Assembly: GCF_021018805.1 (NCBI RefSeq)
Contig: NC_086259.1
Span: forward strand, 17,875,501 to 17,939,500
Source of the DNA: Prinia subflava
Taxonomy: Eukaryota > Chordata > Aves > Passeriformes > Cisticolidae
Direction of reading: 5' to 3'
Length of the DNA stretch: 64,000 nucleotides
Part shown: in pieces, positions 58,735-64,000 of the stretch
How positions within the stretch are numbered: the stretch's first letter is position 1
How the letters are laid out: each line of letters opens with the position of its first letter
Made by a program: the position numbers and the translations under genes
Notes under the pieces: model-generated
What the model saw: only the letters and a program-made list of their open reading frames with translations
The model's database searches: none
Told to the model about the DNA's origin: nothing

Positions 58735-59085
58735 AAACAAATCCTTTCTTGCTGAGGACTAAGAACAACTTTCAGGCCCAAAAGAACAAACAAGGGAGGC
58801 TGGAGGGAGGAACAAGAAGGATGGGACCTCACAGCCTAGAGCTGGAACTGGACAATTAAACCCCAATATGCAAATGGACCAAAACTTATTAAAGTGTGAG
58901 AGCTCATGACGAGTCAGTCATTTTGTGACTATTTTGGGTCCACCTTGGGTGTAGCCCTGGCCAGGCTCTTGTCCTGCCCAAGGTGTATCCTTTAACACCT
59001 TTCAATAAATCTCTGCTTTATTCTCTGGCTCTGTCCAGTCCCCTGTTCCAGCTCAGCCTTCCCAAGGCATCACAACAGTGGGTGC
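58735..59085 (+). mobile_element. Probable solo LTR of an avian endogenous retrovirus
   Basis: Shows features I associate with songbird ERV LTRs: CCCCAATATGCAAATGGACC (58861), AAAACTTATTAAAGTGTGAG, GGTGTAGCCCTGGCCAGGCT (58948), an AATAAA signal (59004) and a CCAAGGCATCACAAC end (59060). No gag, pol or env remnants flank it. Confidence 0.6.
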
Positions 59086-59736
59086 TGCAAAATGGGATTA
59101 ATGGAAGGTCTGACTTGGCTCAAACTCAGGTCAGAGAACTGCAGTGGCAGCTGAAAGCAGGGGCAGGGCTGGGGGTCTGGTTTTTGGGGTGGGAGGGGTC
59201 CCTGCCAGCCCCCCAGCCCATGCCAGCCCTTCTCCTGGCAGGAGGCAGCGTCTCTCAGGGCAGTTTGGGGCTCTCAGCAGTGCCAGCCCCAGGCAGGGGA
59301 GGGCAGCCCTGCTCGGGGCAGCCTGCAGAGCACATTTGTTAGTTAAATTTGTCAGCTCAGTTCAATCAGCTCAGAGAGATCTCTGACGTTCAGGGGGTGC
59401 AGCTTTCTTACACATTCAAGGACTGTTCTCAAGGACTGTGCATTCAGCACCCAGCCTGCCAGGGCTCCGATCTCACTGGGGATCTGCACGAAGTAACTAA
59501 ACACAGTTTTAGAGAGGTTGAAACAACATGTCCTTTGGCTGGAGATAATGGAGCTGTGCCCCAGCCTCTCTCGGTCAATGGGCCCCCTGAAAACCCTCGT
59601 GATGCTGCAGAGGGGAGAGAATAAAACCAAACTGTCCTGTGCCAAGTGATAAAACCTTTTGCATATGGTTACACCACTATCGTTTGCCCTTATAATGCCT
59701 TTCACAGAAGGATCTGGAGACATTTTCCAGACGTTA
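59086..59736. other. Intergenic, nothing recognised
   Basis: GC-richer at its left end, with short open frames only. Confidence 0.55.
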
Positions 59737-59895
59737 GTTAATTAATCTCCATAACATCCCTGTGAATTAGGTGACTTATCTACTCTTTTACAGACGTGTG
59801 AGCCGAGGCGAGTAGAGGTTAAGTGTCTTTCCCCGAAGTTAAACAGTGAATTAGAGGGAAATGCTGAGAGTGAAGTGAAGGGCCACAATTCTGTT
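59737..59895 (-). mobile_element. MIR-like ancient SINE
   Basis: ATCTCCATAACATCCCTGTG, AATTAGGTGACTTATCTACT, CTTTTACAGACGTGTGAGCC and GTAGAGGTTAAGTGTCTTTC follow the order of the MIR consensus in reverse orientation. This is the clearest MIR in the window. Confidence 0.75.
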
Positions 59896-61388
59896 TAACA
59901 GCCCTGTCCTCTCACCAACACCCCGGCTGCCCAAGAAATCTTCCTTCCCTCCACACCCCGCCCTGTTGGACAGGAAAGTGGTGAACTTCAAATGTTTCTG
60001 TGGGGGCTTGCAAAACCTTAGCTCATTAGCCAGTATTTTACCTTTAATTTAAACTCCTGACATGGATTCTTGGGTATCAAGTGGTAAATTGTGCTGTGTA
60101 AAACAGTGATTTCTTATTTAAGGCCAATTAAATCTTTCTCACGGGGGAACAAAATTGAGTTTAAAGACACCAACTGCATGTGTATATTCTGACATGAAAG
60201 CATTAACACCTCAAACTGAAATGTATATTTTTTTTTAAAGTCTTCCAGGTTTGGCAGCATAGGCTCTCTTGTTCCTGAGAGAAATTGATTTTCTGCAAAT
60301 GTTCAGCAGGATTTTTTTATTATACTCCCCCCCCAACCCCATCAGAAGAAGGAATTACTGATTTGCTTCATATTTCAGCAGACATTCTGGAAGTCTGAGA
60401 ATCCATGGTTTATATTTGCCACTTCTGACAAGCTGGGAAAAGGAAATAAGGAAATAAATAAGCATTCAATCCCTGTCCCACATGGTATTGCCTGTCCAGA
60501 TCAATAACTGCAGCAGGAAGGGCAGCACTCTTGTAGAGAGCTGCAGTTGTAGTTGCCACCTGCTTTTTGGCAACTCCTGTATTTACTGGCATAAAGCCCA
60601 TCCATCTTTGAAATGCTCCAGCTGCTGATGATCCATTCTGTTTTAATAAGGTGTTTAAAAACCTCCAGCTGTTTGTGAAGAAGCGGCTCAAAGGAGATGA
60701 TCAGGCTGACAGGCACAAGGGGAGCGTGGGGCTCGCAAATGCTCCACGGGGGCTTTGGTGATGAATATTGACACGCTGGATTTGGCAGCCCTGATGGAAA
60801 CAATCCACTGCCAGATGCTGGGGGAATGGGGAGGGACTGGGAGAGGGACTGGGAGAGGGACTGGGAGGGAGGGCAGAGGGATTCTCCACCTGCAAACCCA
60901 CCCTCAGTGGCACCCAGGCTGCCACAGGGAGGTGGAGATCCACACTCAGCTCCTTGTGTCCATGGCAAACCCAGGAGAGGCCACCAGGTCCTCTCCCACT
61001 TGGGAAGAAAAGCACCCACGGCCTCGTTCCAGCCCACAGCTAATTACCTTTGTTCTCCCAATTAATTCAGCCTCCTGCTCAGTGTGCGGCACGTGTGTAA
61101 TTAGCTCCAGAAAGGCAGAAATGTTATTTCAGAAAACTGTTTGAAACGTCCCAAAGAGGCACTGCAGCAGGCTCTACCCAGCGTTCCTTTATCTCCATTC
61201 CCACTCTAATTACCAACGAGCCTCCTTGTTTAATACTGTTTTATGGAGCTCTTCTTTTCTTCCCCGTTGCTATAAGAAAGTTGCTGATGTGGAAAAAGAA
61301 GAAAGAGGGAAAGTGTCATGAGAAGAATCATGGCAGACTGAGCTCACTTTGAAAAATCCCTACTCAAAACTGAAGTGGAGGCTTGTGG
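59896..61388. other. Intergenic with a 12-bp repeat
   Basis: Three copies of a 12-bp unit (GGACTGGGAGAG) at 60834-60869. A 178-codon minus-strand open frame (60501-61037) spans them; it has no recognisable domain. Confidence 0.55.
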
Positions 61389-61676
61389 GAGGTTTTTTTG
61401 TTTTGTTTTGGATTTTTGGGGGGTTTTTTTTGGTTGTTTTTTTTTTTTGGTGGTTTTTTTTTTTTTTTTTTTGGTGCTATGTTGTTGTTTTTGGTTTGTT
61501 TGGGGTTTTGGGGGTTTTTTGGTGGTTTGGTTTTTGGTTTGGTTTGGTTTGGTTTGTTTTGTTTTGATTTGATTTGATTTCTTGGTTGTTTTTGTTGTTG
61601 TTGTTGTTTGTTTGTTTATGTGAGTGTGTGTGTGTTTTTGTGGTTTTTGTGGTTTTTTGGGTTTTTTTGGCATGAA
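61389..61676. repeat. G/T-rich low-complexity tract
   Basis: About 290 bp almost free of A and C on the plus strand: T runs, GGTTTGGTTTGGTTT stretches and short (TTG)n, (TGTTTG)n and (TG)n segments. Predicted Phe/Trp/Gly/Val or Lys/Thr/Gln-rich frames are artefacts. Confidence 0.95.
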
Positions 61677-62989
61677 ACCCCAAAACCCTGAGGGACAGGG
61701 GTGAATTCTCAGCAGAAGAACATTGACTCTGCCATTCTTTCCTGGCTTTGCTTGGAAAAAATAGGAGTAGCATGGTGGGTGAAACATCATCTCTCTTGAT
61801 CACTTTTTCTGTTAGGAGAGTGGCACAGTGCAGGTATAAAAGTACAACATAAATTTGACTTTCACTGGCATCAGAAATCATACTCATCCTGTGTTTGTCA
61901 AGACACAGTTTGAAACTCTAGCACATACAGGAAGGCAGAAGGCTGTTATCACCCAGAGTGAGATAACTGTGATCTGTGGCTTTCTTCCATGGATTCCCTG
62001 TCTCACCACCCCTGGAGTTGTGGGTCTTGAATATTCCAAGCTGTCACCTGAGCTGGGAGGAGGAGGAGGAGATCAGCAATGCACCCATCCATCCCACCTC
62101 ACTCACCGTGCCAGCCCTCCAGAATAAAAGATTTATTCCCTCACATCATTGATTCTGCCTTGTGGAAGTGAGTTGGTTTTGATTTGTGCTGGGATAATAA
62201 AATACAAGAGGGTTTTGATTTTATTTTTTATTTTCAGAGGAACAAAAGGATGATACAGATTCTTGATTTGCTTGGAAAGAAGCTTGAAACATTCTCTGTT
62301 TTTGAAGGACAAAGCAGGCCAGAAATTCTGTTCCCCACTTGGTCACCAACACAATTTCACTGCTGAGCTTCTGACTGATTTAATATTTCAATCACCAAAT
62401 TTGCTGTAAGTGGAATCCCTTCTGATTGTTGTCTTTACCCATGGTTGATGGATAAAGTCCTGGGTTGGAGCTCTGCTGTAAGGGATCCCATTGTGCTCAG
62501 TTTTAACACCAGGGGGGATTTGGCTGCAGCCTGACCCCAAAATGCAACACGGGCACATCCACAGGGCTGCTCCAGAGAAACGAGCCCGTGTGCCTCTTTC
62601 AGAGGGAGGCAGACACTCACTGCCCTCAGCAGAGGAAAGGGAAGCATGCCAGGAGGAGATGGCTGGCACAAACCAGGGCTGTGCCCTCGTTTGTGTGGTT
62701 GTGTACCCAGCAAAGCACATCCCCAAAGCCCAAGGAAAATGTGAGAGATGTCACCTCAGCCACAGAGGTGACACAGCCAGAGATCAGCCAGCACAGCCTG
62801 CAGGAAGGACCATGCACTACTGGGCTGGCACTGACAGCAGCAGGGGCTGTGGGGCAGGCAGTGAGCCAGGCACAGCCCCCCGGCCGATTGCCCTGCTCGG
62901 GAATTTGGGGGGAGATGGACAAGAGCCAACCTACAGCCGGGCTGTGGAGCCTGGCAGCCAGCCTGGCTCCTGCCACCTGCTGAGGCCAC
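61677..62989. other. Intergenic, nothing recognised
   Basis: GC-richer from 62500 onward. Several overlapping open frames up to 184 codons exist on both strands, without recognisable domains. Confidence 0.5.
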
Positions 62990-62994
62990 CAGAG

Positions 62995-63787
62995 ACACTG
63001 GATCCAGGGGATCCCAGCACTAAACACCAGGGATCCCAGCACTGAACACCAGGGATCCCAGCACCAGGGGCAGGGACCTGGGCACCTCATGAACACCGGG
63101 AGAAGGGGTCTGAGAACCTAATGAACACCAGGAGCAGAAATATGAGCACCAGGAGCAGGGATCTCAGGGATCTGAGCATCTCATGAACACCAGGAGCAGG
63201 GACCTGAGCACCTCATGGACACCGGGAGCAGGGATCTGAGCACCAGGAGCAGGGATCTGAGCACCAGGAGCACCAGGAGCAGGAATCTCAGGGATCTGGG
63301 CACCTAATCAATACCAGGAGAAGGGATCTGGGAGCCCAATGAGCACCAGGAGCACCAGGAGCAGGGATCTGAGCACCAGGGGCAGGGATCTGAGCATTTC
63401 ATGAACACCAGGAGCAGGAATCTGAGAACCTACTGAACACGAGGAGCAGGGATCTGAGCATTATGAGCACCAGGAGCAGGGATCTGAGCACCAGGGGCAG
63501 GGATCTGAGCACCAGGAGCAGGAATCTGAGCACCAGGAGCAGGGATCTGAGCACCAGGGGCAGGAATCTGAGCACCAGGAGCAGGGATCTGAGCACCCAG
63601 AGCAGGGATCTGAGCACCAGGAGCACCAGGGGAAGGGATCTGAGCACCAGGGGCAGGGATCTGAGCACCAGGAGCAGGGATCTGAGCACCAGGAGCAGGG
63701 ATCTGAGCACCAGGGGCAGGGATCTGAGCACCCAGAGCAGGGATCTGAGCACCCAGAGCAGGGATCTGAGCACCCAGAGCAGGGATC
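62995..63787. repeat. 21-bp minisatellite
   Basis: Units of the type GAGCACCAGGAGCAGGGATC(T). The left part (to about 63440) is degenerate and interrupted by a CTAATGAACACC or CTCATGAACACC variant; the right part (63460-63787) is homogeneous, with GGGGCAGG and CCCAGAGCAGG subtypes. Frames on both strands encode 7-residue repeats (STRSRDL and LVLRSLL) that are artefacts. Confidence 0.96.
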
Positions 63788-64000
63788 TCGGCTGTGCTTC
63801 AATTCCAGAGCCCGATTCCTCCCTCAGCAGCGAGCTGCCTTCATTGCAGAGGGGACAGTGCCATCTACAGCCCCGGCTCAGCCCGGCTCTGGGACCTGCC
63901 TCAGAAAGGATCTGGTGCTTTTATCAATTTATCCTCGTGCTGACTATTTAGGACAGCACTTTCTGAGCCCTCCTGTGGGCTCTGCCTGGTGCTGAACACC
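63788..64000. other. Window edge, nothing recognised
   Basis: Short unique sequence after the minisatellite. No feature identified. Confidence 0.5.

Noticed and set aside
60501..61037. 178-codon minus-strand frame with SQSL repeats
   Set aside because: The repeat comes from a 12-bp tandem unit and the rest has no recognisable domain.
61344..61887. Lys/Thr/Gln-rich and Phe/Trp/Gly-rich frames
   Set aside because: Translations of the G/T-only tract.
63399..63951. 162-codon and 124-codon frames with STRSRDL or LVLRSLL repeats
   Set aside because: Product of the 21-bp minisatellite, no promoter or splice context.
1..64000. tRNA, rRNA, snRNA, CRISPR or bacterial-type gene clusters
   Set aside because: None seen by eye. 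The repeat arrays lack the regular unique spacers of CRISPR, and no tRNA B-box with a matching A-box was noticed.

Overview
The window is vertebrate nuclear DNA, almost certainly avian. Coding density is very low, exons are short with GT/AG introns, and there are CR1-type LINE 3' ends in both orientations, degraded MIR-like SINEs, LTR-like retroviral remnants and many minisatellites. A passerine is my best guess from the look of the LTR-like repeats, but that is inference.

The only protein-coding gene I can support is malonyl-CoA decarboxylase (MLYCD), on the minus strand at the left end. Exon 1 (7435-7935), exon 2 (2230-2342), exon 3 (1114-1270) and exon 4 (385-534) join in frame into 307 codons that match the N-terminal three-fifths of the vertebrate enzyme. 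The last exon, with the catalytic acetyltransferase-like core and any C-terminal peroxisomal signal, lies beyond position 1. A CpG island with CCAAT boxes and a GC box (about 7400-8230) is the promoter. Introns 1 and 3 carry a 96-nt inverted repeat (93/96 matching) that brackets exons 2 and 3. This is the most interesting structural signal in the window.

From about 8.2 kb to the right end (about 56 kb) I find no convincing exon. The region holds CR1 fragments, MIR-like fragments, several LTR-like elements, two perfect short hairpins and five larger tandem arrays: 33-bp units at 33.4-34.6 kb, modular 20/11-bp units at 39.7-40.3 kb, a 7-bp array at 50.0-50.7 kb that switches strand at a palindrome, a G/T-rich tract at 61.4-61.7 kb and 21-bp units at 63.0-63.8 kb. 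Long open frames over these arrays are artefacts of unit lengths divisible by three or of missing stop codons. Some AT-rich, repeat-free blocks (41-42.5, 45.9-46.2, 49.0-49.3 kb) read like conserved non-coding elements, but this needs alignment.

There is no operon, CRISPR array or bacterial-type system here, and I did not find a convincing new multi-gene system.
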